A DNA stretch of 64,000 nucleotides from Benincasa hispida (GCF_009727055.1 NC_052359.1:59714936-59778935); one strand, 5' to 3'; positions 1-12,090 are shown, counted from the first letter of the stretch. Numbers and translations are program-made. The notes: a model not told the origin generated them from the sequence alone.

Positions 1-390
1 CTTCAAGGGTATAACCTTTTCTCTTTTTCCTCTTTTAATCATGTTGTAATTATTTTGTTGAATTGCATAATTTTTGTTGTATAAGTTTTAATTCTGTGAA
101 AAAATGAAATTGGGACGATCCCCGATTCCGCTATGGACCTTTGGATTCCTTCAATAACAACTGGATTCGTATCTATTACCTCCCTCAACAAAAAATGACG
201 AAAAAGTTACCTATTAAATACAAGATCTATGTCTAACAATGGACCAAAGACTGCTTTCCTATACATTCTCATCTGCTCTTCTGTCAACTTATTCTTAATA
301 ACCGATGCAATTTTGTGGATTTGGCAACAAACTGTAGCAGGAAAATATCTCTCAGAAGGGATGGTCATCTTAGCAATCTATAACAAATGT
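1..390 (-). pseudogene. DUF1985-like transposon gene relic
   Basis: Read on the minus strand, about 232-390 gives a continuous peptide containing IPSERYFPATVCCQIHKIAS, followed by a stretch with YRKAVFGPLLDIDLVFN. After a frame change it continues as FLLREVIDTNPVVIEGIQRS towards position 1. This pattern (an ERYFP start, a VFGP-LD-DLVFN core, then HFLLREV) resembles, from memory, the DUF1985 domain found in plant Ulp1-type transposon proteins. It is broken by at least one frameshift or an unspliced intron and has no usable start. It may be part of a Mutator-like or similar element whose other half was pushed away by the CACTA insertion. Family assignment is from pattern recognition only. Confidence 0.5.
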
Positions 391-404
391 ATACATTACC
401 ACAA

Positions 405-552
405 TAAGTAAACGATCGCATAACAAAAACTAAACCATCGCATAATAAATAACTAAACGATTGCGTAACAAAACCAAACAAATCACATAAAAAAAAAACT
501 AAACAATCACATAACAAAGAATTAAACGATCGTGTAACAGAAAACTAAACAA
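405..552. repeat. AT-rich minisatellite, left part
   Basis: Degenerate tandem copies, about 22 bp long, of AACTAAACGATCGCATAACA. They end exactly at the left end of the CACTA element and resume at its right end, so they formed one array before the insertion. Each unit contains a CGATCG-like palindrome. Confidence 0.75.
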
Positions 553-1104
553 CACTACAAGAAAAACTACATTTCTTGATGTTTGCAATTTTAAATACTT
601 GACATTTTTATGAAAAAAAAAAGTCAAGAAATAGGTGATTTTAAAGAAAAAAGCGTCAATAATTAATTTTAAAAAGCGGGAGTTGTGCATTTTAGTACTT
701 GACGTTTTAAAAATGTTAAGTTCAATTAATGGATTCTTGACGTTTTAAAAACGTTCAAAATTGTAGAATATACAGGGTAGTGTTACAACTCTACGTATTT
801 TGACGGAAAAATGAAAAATGCACGCGCATCATGCATTCAGTGTTGCAACGCTCTCAATAACGTTGCAAAACTACGGGTTTTGGCAGAAAGATTGTGCTCC
901 TCTTAAACAGCGTTACAACGCTCTTTTAATAGCATCTTGACGCTATCAGACAGATTTAAAAGAAATTACAGCAATCCATTTTCAATCTATCCTTTGCAAC
1001 ACTTTTAGTTGATTTTTTGCACATACACTCGAAATCTTCTTGGTTTTTCACTTCTCTTTGATGCATCTTTTTTATTCCATCAATCTTGAAGAGATTCTTC
1101 ATTG

Positions 1105-1400
1105 AGGTAAGTAGATTTGAGGCATGAACTTTCAAAGTTAGGGTTTAATCTTAGATTGGGTTTAAATTTTGATTTTCTTGGTTTGATTAGGCTTAATTTT
1201 GATTTCTTGTTTAAATTAGGCTTAATTTTGTTTAGATTAGGTTTAATTCTTGATTTTCTTAATTTGAGGCATGAAGTTTCAAAGTTAGGGCTTGATTTTC
1301 TTGGTTTGAGGCATGAACTTTCAAAGTTAGGGTTTGATTTTTTTGGTTTGAGGCTTGAATTTTCAAAGTTAGGGTTTAATCTCTCATGTATATTCTTGAA
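1105..1400. repeat. Internal tandem repeats of the CACTA element
   Basis: At least four imperfect copies of a unit containing TTTGAGGCATGAACTTTCAA and then AGTTAGGGTTTGATTTTCTT. They are interleaved with shorter TTAGGCTTAATTTTGATTT units. Both strands stay open here by chance of composition, but the encoded peptides are low-complexity, so no gene is called. Confidence 0.7.
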
Positions 1401-1879
1401 TCTCATAATAAACTCTTGTTTCATATTATTTTTTAATGAGATTGAATTTTAGAGAACTTGCCAAAGTTGGGATTGCCACTTTGCCAAAGTTAGGGCTTTA
1501 ATTTTAGAGAACTTGCCACTTTTCTTTAATTAAATGCTTGCCAAAGTTAGTTATGTCAATGTGCCTAATTTGTTAGCGTTTTATGAACTAAGTAATGCTT
1601 TGCCAAACTTGGGTTCAATTTTTAGTTATAGGAATTAATATATGTTTAGCACATTAGAGCACGTGCACACCTTAGGTTCAATTTTCTGAGGTTCGATTAC
1701 ACCTTAGGTTCAATTTTTTTTAGATGTGTTTGTCTTTGTTCTCTAATTTGTCTTGAGGTTCTCTGATTTGTCTTACTTTCTTGAGGTTGGAATGTTGTAG
1801 AGCTAGAAATAACAAGTTATATGTATTGGGAACTTGTTTGTTTTCCACAACTTGTTTTTTGAAGTTGATCATTGTTTAT

Positions 1880-2353
1880 CATCATTTCTTATTAGATTTA
1901 CAATCATGGATGCACAAAAGTAGGTTATCCAAAGATTATGAATTGGGTGTGGAAAACTTCATAAAATTTGAATTTTCTAATACAAATAGCTCCTATATTC
2001 GTTATCCTTGTTTGAAATAGGGAAATTATGAAAAGCATAGTAGCAAGGATATTAGAGATCATTTATATGTCAATGGGATTGATGAAAGTTATAAAATTTG
2101 GTTTTGGCATGGGGAAAAACTTCCTAACTCATCATTTTGTGGAGAATCTTCTAAGTTTGACACCCATATGTATGAAGAGACTGATGTTGGAAGTTTAAAA
2201 GCAATGGTTGAAGTTGCTTACGAGGAATATTCAAGAGATCCGAATGGATTTGAGAAGTTGCTTAATGATGCTGAAAACCCATTATTCGAAGGGTGCAAAA
2301 AATATACTAAAAAAGAGTTGTGTCCTACGAGAGGATATAATAAACTTTTGTAA
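1880..2353 (+). pseudogene. CACTA transposase N-terminal relic (Transpos_assoc domain)
   Basis: One frame from about 1880 to 2352 reads SWMHKSRLSKDYELGVENFI, then IRYPCLK-stop-GNYEKHS, then DHLYVNGIDESYKIWFWHGE and EETDVGSLKAMVEVAYEEYS. This matches the order of the transposase-associated domain of plant TNP2-type CACTA transposases, in which CPCxxCGN and DHLYxxGxxxxYxxWxxHGE are hallmarks. The expected second cysteine of CLKCGN is replaced by a TAG at 2018-2020. The catalytic transposase domain does not follow. This is a remnant of the element's own gene, broken by a stop and by internal deletion. Confidence 0.75.
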
Positions 2354-2579
2354 CATGGATGAGGTCAAGACAATGACTTTGGTGACTTACATGGCATAAG
2401 TAATGTCATTACTTTTGTAGACTTCAGCTCTGACATTTTTTTCCAATTTTGGTCTTCTATATTTATGTTATAAATTTTTTGTAGGTACTTGCACCCATCC
2501 TTTATTGATTCAAAGGAAAGTTCACAATATACTTTTGTATTCATCTCTCATTTCCACTGGACATAACTCTCAAGAAGTT

Positions 2580-3190
2580 AAAACTCGAAACCTATATAGT
2601 AGATTGATGGTCTCAGAAGCAAACCAATTAGTTCTTACTTCTTTTAGTCCTGGGTAAGTTAGAACACGTTTTGTTTTTATTAATTTCCATTAGCAATAAA
2701 AAATACTAATTATATTTTATTAACTATTGGTCATTGGGCACTACTTGCTATAAATGCATACGGTGATACTGTGTACTACCACCTAGACTCCATAAGGACA
2801 ACATCATGGGTAGATATACGATATATAACTGACACGTAAGTTAACCTTTTTCATTTGTAGTGTTCGTTTTAAAGTGTACTCTATTTTAGAATAATTTGTG
2901 GTTATTTCTTGAGAAATAAGGCAATTGCGATATTCAATCTCAAAAGAATATTAAAAAAAGCCAGAAGCAAACCTTATGGAGAACAGTAAAGATAAGTATA
3001 AATTAACAACGACTACTTATTCATCATATTAAGTAGACATCTGGTGCATAAGGATTACTTCAATCTTATTTACTGGTTTTTTCTCTGTAGTGTCCTCTAC
3101 AAGTTGGGAGCACCGAATGTGGATACTACGTCATGAGGTATATGAGGGATATTGTGATCAAAAGAAGCATTGTCATCTCAGATTTGGTAT
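2580..3190 (+). pseudogene. Ulp1-like (C48) cysteine protease C-terminal relic
   Basis: Three pieces in different frames read in sequence as the end of a Ulp1/SENP-type catalytic domain: RLMVSEANQLVLTSF (2607-2652), GHWALLAINAYGDTVYYHLD (2727-2840, including the catalytic His of HW and an Asp), and CPLQVGSTECGYYVMRYMRD (3091-3185, including the catalytic Cys within ECG). Probable intron junctions lie between the pieces (GTAAGT at 2654, GTAAGT at 2836). C48 proteases of this kind are commonly carried by plant CACTA and Mutator-like elements. The domain's N-terminal part is not visible. Confidence 0.7.
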
Positions 3191-3839
3191 GCTATTGTTT
3201 TTCGACATTTCAAATAGCATAGAGAAAAATAGAATCCATTATAATATTTGGCTTTTATGTTTATAGATTGATACAAGGAAACAGTACTCAAAAATCGAGT
3301 TAGATTAGGTGCGGATAGAGTTGGCTGAATTTTTAGGTTGCTACATGTGATCATTGTTGGTCATTTTGGATGTGTTTGTTCTGGCTGATCAATTTCTAGA
3401 TTTACTTCATATCCATATAGGTGTAAATATCTTTTGGTATTATTCAAATATGCATAGGGGGAGAGGATAGTTTTGGATTGGTACATGTGTGGGTAGATGG
3501 ATGGTTTTATTGATAGAAGTTTTGGAAATGTATTTTTTGAAACTTTTCATATTGGGTTGACAAAATTATGTTCCTTATATTGTTTTGGAAGTTTCCATAT
3601 GAGTTGACTATTAGAATTATGTTGCTTAGGTTGTATATATTGACAATGTTAAAGAAGTTAAGTTTTTATAAAGAGATATTGGTGGTTTTTTGTTGATATA
3701 TAAGTTTGTCAATGCGTGTATATTATTTATTTGATTGATGAATGTATGTCATATATATACCAAATGTGGCTGTTGGATCAAAATATGAGAGCAATTATAG
3801 GTAAAAATGTCAACATTATAGATTTTTCTGAAAAAATCA

Positions 3840-4165
3840 CAAGCAAATTTCTTGACATTTTTCCTTGTCAAGAATGCCCATATTCTTGACTTTTCAAACA
3901 TGTCACGTATCTGTGTTTCTTGACATTTTTTAAATGCCAAGTTCACAAAATTTCTTGACTTTTTTTCCTTGTCAAGAATGCGCATATTCTTGACATTTCA
4001 AACATGTCACGTGTCTGTGTTTTTTGACATTTTTTAAATGTCAAGTATCACTTTTCTTGACGTTTTTAAAACGTCAAGAAAATCGACATTCTTCACATTG
4101 GTTTCTTAACATTGGCTTCCTTGATATTTTAAAAAACGTTAAGAAACACTGTTTTTGTAGTAGTG
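3840..4165. repeat. CACTA right subterminal repeat block
   Basis: A unit of about 115 bp occurs twice (roughly 3843-3955 and 3956-4060). It contains TTTTTCCTTGTCAAGAATG, ATTCTTGAC and AAACATGTCACGT. TTCTTGAC and its complement recur many times up to the right terminus. These are likely transposase-binding motifs. Confidence 0.65.
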
Positions 4166-4320
4166 CGATCGCATAATAAACTATCAAATGATTGCATAAC
4201 AAATAACTAAATGATCGCATTAAAAACACCTAAATGATCACGTAACAAAAAACTAAATGATCACATTACAAAGAACCAAACGATCGCGTAAACAAAACTA
4301 AACGGTCGTTTATGTTCCTC
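4166..4320. repeat. AT-rich minisatellite, right part
   Basis: Continuation of the array at 405-552. The units again read like AACTAAATGATCGCATAACA, and they degrade after about 4310. Confidence 0.75.
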
Positions 4321-7170
4321 TAACCAATGGTTTAGAAAATACTAAACGCTCGCCTAAAATTATCTAAACAATCGATTTATGAACGAATACATGATCATTT
4401 AACAAAAGTTGAGAGATTGTTTAACAAAAGGTAAGCATGAACCCTTTGCGAACCCTAAACGACCGACGAGAACCCTAAACGAATATCAACATGTCTTCAA
4501 GGAGAAGAGTCACATACCTTTTAGGTCACAACAAACGGGGAAAAATATGTAAAAATGACCGACGAGAAGGTGGCCAAAACTCAGATGAAGATGGGAGATG
4601 ACGAGAGAAAACGAGAGAAACTTGAGAGCAAAATCGCACAAAGAGAGATGTAGTGAAAAATGGGGTGAATGACTTCGTAAATCATACGTAAAAAGTCTGA
4701 AAGGTTTTTTAAATTGGAGGTAAAATTAGTATTTCATATTGGCAAAAGGTTAGTCATAGATAAGTTTTTAGGAAGAAGTCAATTATAGAAAAGTTTTTGA
4801 GATTTGGGTTATTTTGTGAACTTTCTATTAGAAATTCTTTTTTGTCGATGAAGAGGTAATGTTTTTACCTTAAAATCTAAATCTTTATCCATCTTAATTT
4901 TAAAAAAAAAAAAAAAAATAGTCGAGGAACTATTAAATTCTTGGATTTGCATAAGTTTGGTTAAATCTTTCGTTTTCATCCATTACTTTTTAAACTTATT
5001 TAGAGGAGTTGAATAATTAAATTTTAATTAGATGTGAATGTGCAATTTGATTTTTTGTCATGTCTTTCATAACTTCTTTCCTATTTCTATCTTTACGTTT
5101 TTTTGTGCCTCCCGAGATTGAAAATTAAGACGGTAATCTCCAACAAAGTTGTAGAGAATATTGGGAATGATATATTCAAAAGGAAAAATAAATAAATAAA
5201 ATCTGTTTCATTAGAAATGGAAATGTGAAATTAGTGAATAGTAGATATGCAACTGTAAATCAAGAAATTGAAATTACTCTATTTTCATCTAGTAATCCAA
5301 GAAATTGATGAACCATTCTCTCTTCATAAATTGAAGTATAATATCATCCAATCTTCTGCGATGAAAGGAAAAATGATAAATATTACGCTCTAATCTCACT
5401 TTTGTATCAATTTTATTTCACAAATTTTATTCTAATTATATCATATGTATTATAATTCGATCCATCATTCTAATTTTAATTTTTTCTTTCTTTCTTTACT
5501 TTTAGATTTCATGTCAATTGTTAAAAATTAAACTCAATTAGAAGTATATTCATTCAAAAATTTATGTCCCTTTAAAAATTATGTCTCAAACAATTTCAAT
5601 CATATTCTACATTGAAAATTAATTTCAAACGATAAATATATTGTTCTAAACACTATTTTTTCAATTCATTTCTTGTCAATTCATATACTAGTTATACTAA
5701 ATATATTCAATCAAAATTTAAAAATCATTAACAAAAAAGGGGCATTGTATTATATTAAAAGGGTAATAAGGGGATAACTTTTATCTTCCCTTCCTGCGCT
5801 TATATATCTTAAAATTCTTATTTTACCCTTATTCCATATTTTCTATTTTGTTATCACACCTTTTGAATTCTCCCGGCATCACTTCATACAAACACATCCC
5901 TTTATAAAATTGCACACTTCATATGGACACATTCTTTCACGTTATAACTACAAAATTTTCAAATAATAAATACAAACTTTTCTACCTTTATCTGGCCTCA
6001 TATCTCCATTTTCATAATGTTATCTAAAGAATTCTAGAATCGAGTTTCATTCATCTCGGTTGCATTGGTTGCTTTTTTAGTGGGTTTCTATTGTTACCAA
6101 CACCCAAGGCTGAAGTTCTCTTGATCAAGATGAGTTTCTTCACTTTTTTCTTTTGGGAAAGAAAGAGAACAAGGGAGGATGTATATTAAAAAAGACTGAA
6201 AAAATATGATACACTGATCAATTAATATCAAGTCGTAGAAAAGGAGAAGAGAAATAATAGAAATTTGTTATGGTGGATTTGCTTTGAGATTTACTTGGTC
6301 ATTGAGATATTATACCCATCTTTAGATATATAAATGGATAAAATAAATATATTTTACTAAATATATAAGTTGTGAATCTCTAGAATATATGTATTTGGTT
6401 AGGTAGCTTTTTGAATCTTTCCTAAGTTTTTTCTTATTTCTTTCCCCAATATTTTTTTCTTCTCTTCGTTTTTTGATTCTTGGTTCAGTCACATCGGACA
6501 CATTAGGCCACATCGATATCCTCTCTTCCACTGTCATGCCGTCGTTGAACTAATCCATAACAAATTAACTAATGTGAGGATGCAATCTCAAATTTTAGGT
6601 GAGTATCATGTCTAAATTTATTGATTTTTTCCATTTAATTTTACATTCATTTTTTATGTGGAAATTTTTAGTGACTACTATGTTTTCCATCCCTCCATTT
6701 TGAAACTTTTAGAAAACCAAATCTTTATAAAACAAAAACAAAAACAAAAAAAATTAATTCCAGCAAATTAAACATCTCTTCCACAACATTCATCTTCATG
6801 GTTTAAATTTTCCACTCCCATTTGTACTAAAAGAAACATCTCTTCTGCAAGCAAGGTAATAACCAATTTTTACAATTTTTTTTTTTTTTTTTTTGCCTTT
6901 TTATATGAATTCTAAGGAGACGACTATAAGTTTTTTTTTTTTTCAAGTTGCTAAATGGGTCTTCTCCAAATTGGCCAATTATTTAATATATGAAGTAGAA
7001 TTTATAATGAAAAAGAAGAATAAAAAATACACAAGAATTGAGTCTTTTGAGAAGAAATGAAAATAAGTTTGAATGGAGAAAAGAAGACCAATAAGAGATG
7101 TGAAAGTAAAGAAGAAGATTCAAGGGAGTGTTAACAATTATATTGTTTTATAAGGTAATAGCAATATAAC
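4321..7170. other. Gene-less AT-rich stretch
   Basis: No coding pattern is recognisable on either strand. Around 4440-4700 there is a purine-rich segment with two AACCCTAAACGA motifs. It may be the 5' part of the same degraded element as the relic at 1-390. Several poly-A/T tracts (for example 4901-4918 and 6868-6893) look like remnants of retro-insertions or simple slippage. The short open frame at 6322-6537 (-) has no recognisable features. Confidence 0.4.
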
Positions 7171-7171
7171 T

Positions 7172-7266
7172 ATAACGTTTTTAAAAAATTGCAAATATAG
7201 TCAAGTCTATCAACGATAGAACGATAGACCCCAAGTCATCGTTGATAGATCCCTGATTATTTTATA
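7172..7266. repeat. CTATCA/GATAG palindromic repeat, copy 1 (short)
   Basis: Contains GCAAATATAGTCAAGTCTAT followed by CAACGATAGA and ATCGTTGATAGA. The same arrangement occurs at 22076-22310, which identifies a dispersed short inverted-repeat family. This copy lacks the right arm. Confidence 0.55.
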
Positions 7267-8039
7267 TTCATAAATATAACAAGCAACCTTGTAGAAGACA
7301 TGAAATAAAGAATACCACAATTTTATTCATTACCACAATTGTAGGAAACTTTTTAATTTTTAAGTGCACATACAATTAATGAGTATCTTCCTTTTCAACC
7401 ATAAGAAATATTCATAAATTTGTCGCATTTTTAAATTATAATGTTAATTTTGAGCATGTAGGCTTGGTTAGTTCGTGAAATTTTATATTATTGTTATTTT
7501 ATTATTGTTAGTTAGATCTTTGATTAGATTTCTAATTTATTAAAATCTTAAATATCTTATTTATATGTTCGGATCAAAATATTTATTTGGTTTTCATGTG
7601 TTTGAATTTAACATTTTTTTTTATTCATTATGTTAGGAGAACTACTCATGACAACAATAGAAAACAATAGAAAACAACGTAATCAAATTTGATAGATTTA
7701 AAAGATCTAAAATAAATGTATTAGTATATATCATACATATCTCTAACTTTTTATCTTAATTTATTCTCAAATTTACTCTAATAATAAGAGTTGTGCTATT
7801 TTTTAGGAAGAAAATATGTTAGGTTGAATCACACAAACATACTAGCAAAACTAACAATCATCAAAATTTATGTGTTCCAAATATCCAAAAAAAACTTGCA
7901 AACTCATTTTATATTGTTGTGAATTAATCTAAAATAAGATATATATAGTGTTGACCATTAATTATTTTATTTTAATTCTCATGTTAGATCTTTGTTATTT
8001 AAACTCAATAAAATCTAACTTCATTTGCGTAACACAGGC

Positions 8040-8510
8040 AGTTAGAACAATCTAATCCCCTTCCTTTTTTTTGAGTGGAATTGGCTGTTATCAAACCAGA
8101 TTTATTCTCTTTATCACATAAAGTCTTGAAGCTCACGGAGCAGTAAGGTTGAGTCCAACCGAGGTTCATCAACCACTTACGATATTTGATCAGAAAGTTC
8201 TTCCCCTACGACTACCTTGTTACGAACGAGCTACCAAGTTCACACTTTACCAGACACGATCTCGATCTTCCAAAGAACAAGGATTTTTTCGAATAATCCA
8301 ATTCCCTGTAGATCCACTCTTTTTCCTATTCAAAGATCAGCCTTTTGTTTCTGTGTTTTCACATCAAGAATACTTTACAGATGAAAAGATGTGAAAAACG
8401 GCCAATTATTAATGGAATTCCTTGTCGGCTCTCTTCGATTCCTAGCTCTACCGTATCTTTTGTTTCATTTCTTCTAAGTTCATTTGTTCTTAACGGTTCA
8501 TAAACAAAAT
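8040..8510 (+). pseudogene. ycf2: Organelle-derived insertion containing a plastid ycf2 fragment
   Basis: About 8226-8394 encodes [20 protein letters not shown], then a shortened linker, then [20 protein letters not shown]. From memory this matches the C-terminal region of the plastid Ycf2 protein, with about 15 nt missing and a few substitutions, and it ends in a premature stop. Just upstream, 8201-8225 (TTCCCCTACGACTACCTTGT plus five bases) looks like the antisense 3' end of a small-subunit rRNA gene, closest in memory to mitochondrial rrn18. The flanks (8040-8200 and 8395-8510) may be organellar too, but I cannot place them. It is non-functional in the nucleus. Plastid-in-mitochondrion DNA moved to the nucleus is one possible route. 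Confidence 0.7.
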
Positions 8511-9737
8511 TGATGTTTTATTTTATATCTATGAATGTCTAGATCAGCTTATGCATACATCAACTAATCTCACGGGACAACCCGTCGGGTGTTAAGGAAA
8601 CTCGAAAATTAATTCCTAAGTAGGTAACCACCATGGATTGAACTCTTAATAGAAAAAATAAATCTGATGTTCTAAAATTTTTTTTAGCTAGTACTTACTA
8701 AAAATACACAATAAATCAATAATTTTCTTTTCTCAAACGGCGTCAATGTGTCGCCCGATCATTGACGCCATTCGGGGGAATATAACAAGTTCCAACACAA
8801 GGAAGTTCAATATATTCAGAAGACTGAATCGAATAGGATAAAAAAAAAAAACCTCTATTTTTGCAAATATTTTCTGGACAAATCGATTTTTGCAAAATAA
8901 AATTGCAATCGGCCCTATTTTTATACTTAATCCTAAATATTGCAATAGGTTATAATTTCAACCCTTATTAATGTTTTGGGAGTACTTTGATAGAAATTGA
9001 AAGTTAGATCAAAATTGATATAGCTGGACAAATTTAAGAGTGAAGATGGATGTTTTAAGGGGCAAATGTGCATTGTATTTTAACATATGGTTTATATTCT
9101 TTTTCTTTCTCTCAACTTTTAATTTGAAAATTTTGTTAGAGTGAGCTTAGTCTAATGTAATTGACGTGCACAACTTTTTTTGAGGTGTCCGATCCCCATC
9201 CCATAAATTATTGTATACAAAAATGGAACATTTTGTTATGTACAAAATTCACATAGATTTACTGTTTACTTGATAAAGTCAACATGAGCATAACTGACAT
9301 TATGTATTATAGATTTTGAAGTTTAAGATTCAATCACCCACCCTATATATTGTAAATAATAAATAAATAAAACCTTTTGTAATATATATTTTAGTTTATT
9401 GACCTTATGATTGAAAATAAGAATTTAAAATTTTCTACTATCATCTCTTCTAAATTTTTGAAATGTTTAGTTTTTAGTCTTGGATGTTAAAATTTGATCC
9501 GAAAAGTTTCATTTGATAAATTTCTTTCGAGTTGAATTAAAAGATGAAATTTGTGTTGCAACTTATGGGTAAAAATAAGAAGACAGATAATATTATTTAT
9601 ATCCATGTTCAAAATTAAAAATCATTTTTACCATTTTTTTAATCTCAAATGATTTCGTTAAAATTATTTACATAAATAATTTTTATGTGATTGATATTCT
9701 AAATTATGTCACATACAGTGGCCAAATGCACGTAGGG
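8511..9737. other. Gene-less AT-rich stretch
   Basis: No gene is recognised. The open frame at 8733-8945 (-) lacks any domain signature. 8570-8640 has a moderately GC-rich segment of unknown origin. Confidence 0.35.
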
Positions 9738-9912
9738 TAGGGATAGCAAAATTTTTAGTAGCTCTCCGACCCAACCGAAACGGGAAATCCTCTATTTGAC
9801 CAGATACGGGAGTCAAATTGGAGATTTAAATTGAATGGCCGATCAAAGACTCAGGAGGGAACAGGGCCTCACCCCCAACTAGATCCCTGACTCCACCCTA
9901 TTGCTATCTCTA
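9738..9912. mobile_element. hAT-like MITE
   Basis: Perfect 12-bp terminal inverted repeats TAGGGATAGCAA and TTGCTATCTCTA bound 175 bp with no coding potential. The flanks are acgtaggg and acgtgtaa, so only part of an 8-bp target duplication survives. The TAGGG-type terminus fits hAT-derived MITEs. Confidence 0.7.
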
Positions 9913-10699
9913 ACGTGTAAGAGGCCAAGGGATAGATGCCCTTCAAATTATCGTTTTTTATATTTTTAATATAAATTGCAAGTAATAATTACTAGTATAT
10001 ATAAAATTAAATTCACGATATTTATCAAAATCTCTCCATGATGCATTGGTATTGGGGCACACCTAACGTGCATGTTGCCATTAGTAAAAGAATTTTATTT
10101 TAAAAAAATGAAGTTTTTGTTAAGTTTCTCGGTCAAAAAACATTCTATTGAAAATATAACATTTATCTTTTATTTTACATAATTTTCACGTTTACATTAC
10201 TTGGATAGATATTTTAAAGAAAAAATAATGGAGATAGAGATTATATACTCGTTGTCTTCAATAATATTGTAGGTATAGTATCCCTGTATAAAACTCTTTG
10301 ATTTGCCATTGGTCACATGTATCTTTCAATTTCCACTAATTCTTATTTTAAAATGAATATTTTTTATAAAAAAACTCCCGCAAAAGGAAAATATTTTCAT
10401 AGTTTTAAGAGAACAATTAAAATCTCAGCAAACTTGGGATGTTTGTGTATAATTCAACCAAAAAAAGGAAAAAGAAAAAGAAAAAAGAATTTAAGAGTTG
10501 CTAAGAAGTGGGAAAAAAACTTGTTTCATGGATACTTTGTGTATGGGCCAAAAGCTCTCAATAGTAGAGCCCAATACATAAGGATGGTTGGGGCTTTTAA
10601 CCATTATAAAAGCCCAAAAAACATCTGAAGAAGGGGGCCGAATCCTGGTCTAAATGGGCCTATTAGGTAATTCTCATAGAAAAATCAGACTTTATGCCA

Positions 10700-12090
10700 A
10701 AAGAACTTGAAACTATATCATATTTTCAAGAACTGACAAGAGAAATAGCAAAATTTAAAGTTTTATTTAAAAAAAATGATAAAAATATTTTTAAATTGTA
10801 AAAATAGAAAAATAAATTTAAATAATAGAAAATACAAATTGGTAAATGACCAAACTACCCCAGAGACTAATAAATTGAATACAAATAGACAATGCTTAAA
10901 AAACAATTCGAAAACTGCAAATACATTCTATCTAAATTTCTAGAAGAAAAAAAAATACAATCTCAACTAAAAACTAAAAAATAAATAGCATGGTCAAAAT
11001 TTTATAAACGGTTCGAAAATCTAAAAACTCGCCAATATGGTCACCATCGAGAAACAATTGGCGGTTGTTTCTTCAATGAACGACCACGATGTTGTGTCTG
11101 TGGTGTGATGGTCACTGATGGTGACATGTGGCTACTTAGAGAACCAGTCGATGATGAGCAAAAGAAGATTTGACAATCATGCAAACCAAAATGTAGTAGA
11201 GAGGGTGATGGTGAGAGAAGAACAAATTGAAGGTTCTAAAGGAGATGACCCAAGATGCGGCTGTGATGAGAAGAGTATGCTAGCATAGATTTTAGAAGAA
11301 GTTGTGGATGTGTTATGGCTACAAGTTTGATGCAAATGGGAAATAGGAAAGAGAGAAAGAAAAGGATGAGATAAGAGGGAGGTAAAGTAGAATTAAGATT
11401 TTTAAAATATATAGGGTGGAAAATTTTTGGATTTTTTTTCACAAATTATAAATATATTGAAACTTTGGAAATAAGGGTTAGGTTTTTTTTTTTCTTTTAA
11501 AAAAAGAAAATATAAAATAAATCTTCTCAAAATAATAAATAAGTATATAAATATGTTTTATATACCAATGATATATTGTTATATCATTAGATTACATTTT
11601 AAAAAGTATAAACTATATCAATAGTAATAATATACACACAAAAAAATAATATAATAACAAAATATATGTACAAATAAAAAAAAGATAGAATCTAATAACA
11701 AAAGATAGATTCAAATAGATATTCTTGGGGGAAAATCTGGAAGAAACTCTAATTTAAATCCGGAAACACAAAAAATAAAGGTTAAAATTGCATAACTTTA
11801 TATCTTCATGTTACAATTATACCGTAAATGTATATTAGTTAATTTTCAGAGCCCATCAAAGACAAACTGAAAATACATTTAATTTTATATAACATTTTGA
11901 AGCGGATAACAACATGTTTAAACTAATGAAAAAAGATATAGATAAAACAACAAAAAATTAAAACAATTGAAAAATAGTTAGATAAACCAAAATTGATAAT
12001 AATGTAGTTGAAGAGAATGTTCAGTTTATGCCGAATTATTATTCAAACATATATTGTATTTTCAACATTACAGATACATTAGAAAATAGT
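10700..12090. repeat. Dispersed repeat family R1, copy 1
   Basis: The segment starting GAGAAATAGCAAAATTTAAA and running through AAATGACCAAACTACCC (10735-10950) recurs at 60820-61060, and in part at 58435-58560. Downstream, 11780-11850 (ATACCGTAAATGTATATTAG) is mirrored at about 60090-60115, so the shared unit is longer than 1 kb. No protein is recognised inside. It could be a non-autonomous element. The open frames at 11236-11442 (-) and 12168-12368 (-) show no domains. Confidence 0.5.

Larger units (their letters stand above)
553..4165 (+). mobile_element. Deleted CACTA (En/Spm) DNA transposon
   Basis: The left end begins CACTACAAGAAAAA at 553. The right end at 4165 is the inverted form, reading CACTACTACAAAAACAG on the minus strand. 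The flanking trinucleotides are caa (550-552) and cga (4166-4168), so a 3-bp target duplication with one mutation is likely. Both subterminal regions are full of short inverted motifs of the TTGACGTTTTAAAAACGTCA kind, as expected for transposase-binding arrays. At 3.6 kb it is far shorter than an autonomous element. It keeps an N-terminal piece of the transposase and a C-terminal piece of a Ulp1-like protease, but the catalytic transposase core is missing. It should be immobile unless helped in trans. Confidence 0.85.

Noticed and set aside
1080..1452. Overlapping open frames of about 110 codons on both strands
   Set aside because: They follow from tandem repeats inside the CACTA element. The peptides are repetitive and have no domain.
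8201..8225. Possible functional rRNA gene
   Set aside because: Only about 25 bp resemble an rRNA 3' end and the rest of the gene is absent.
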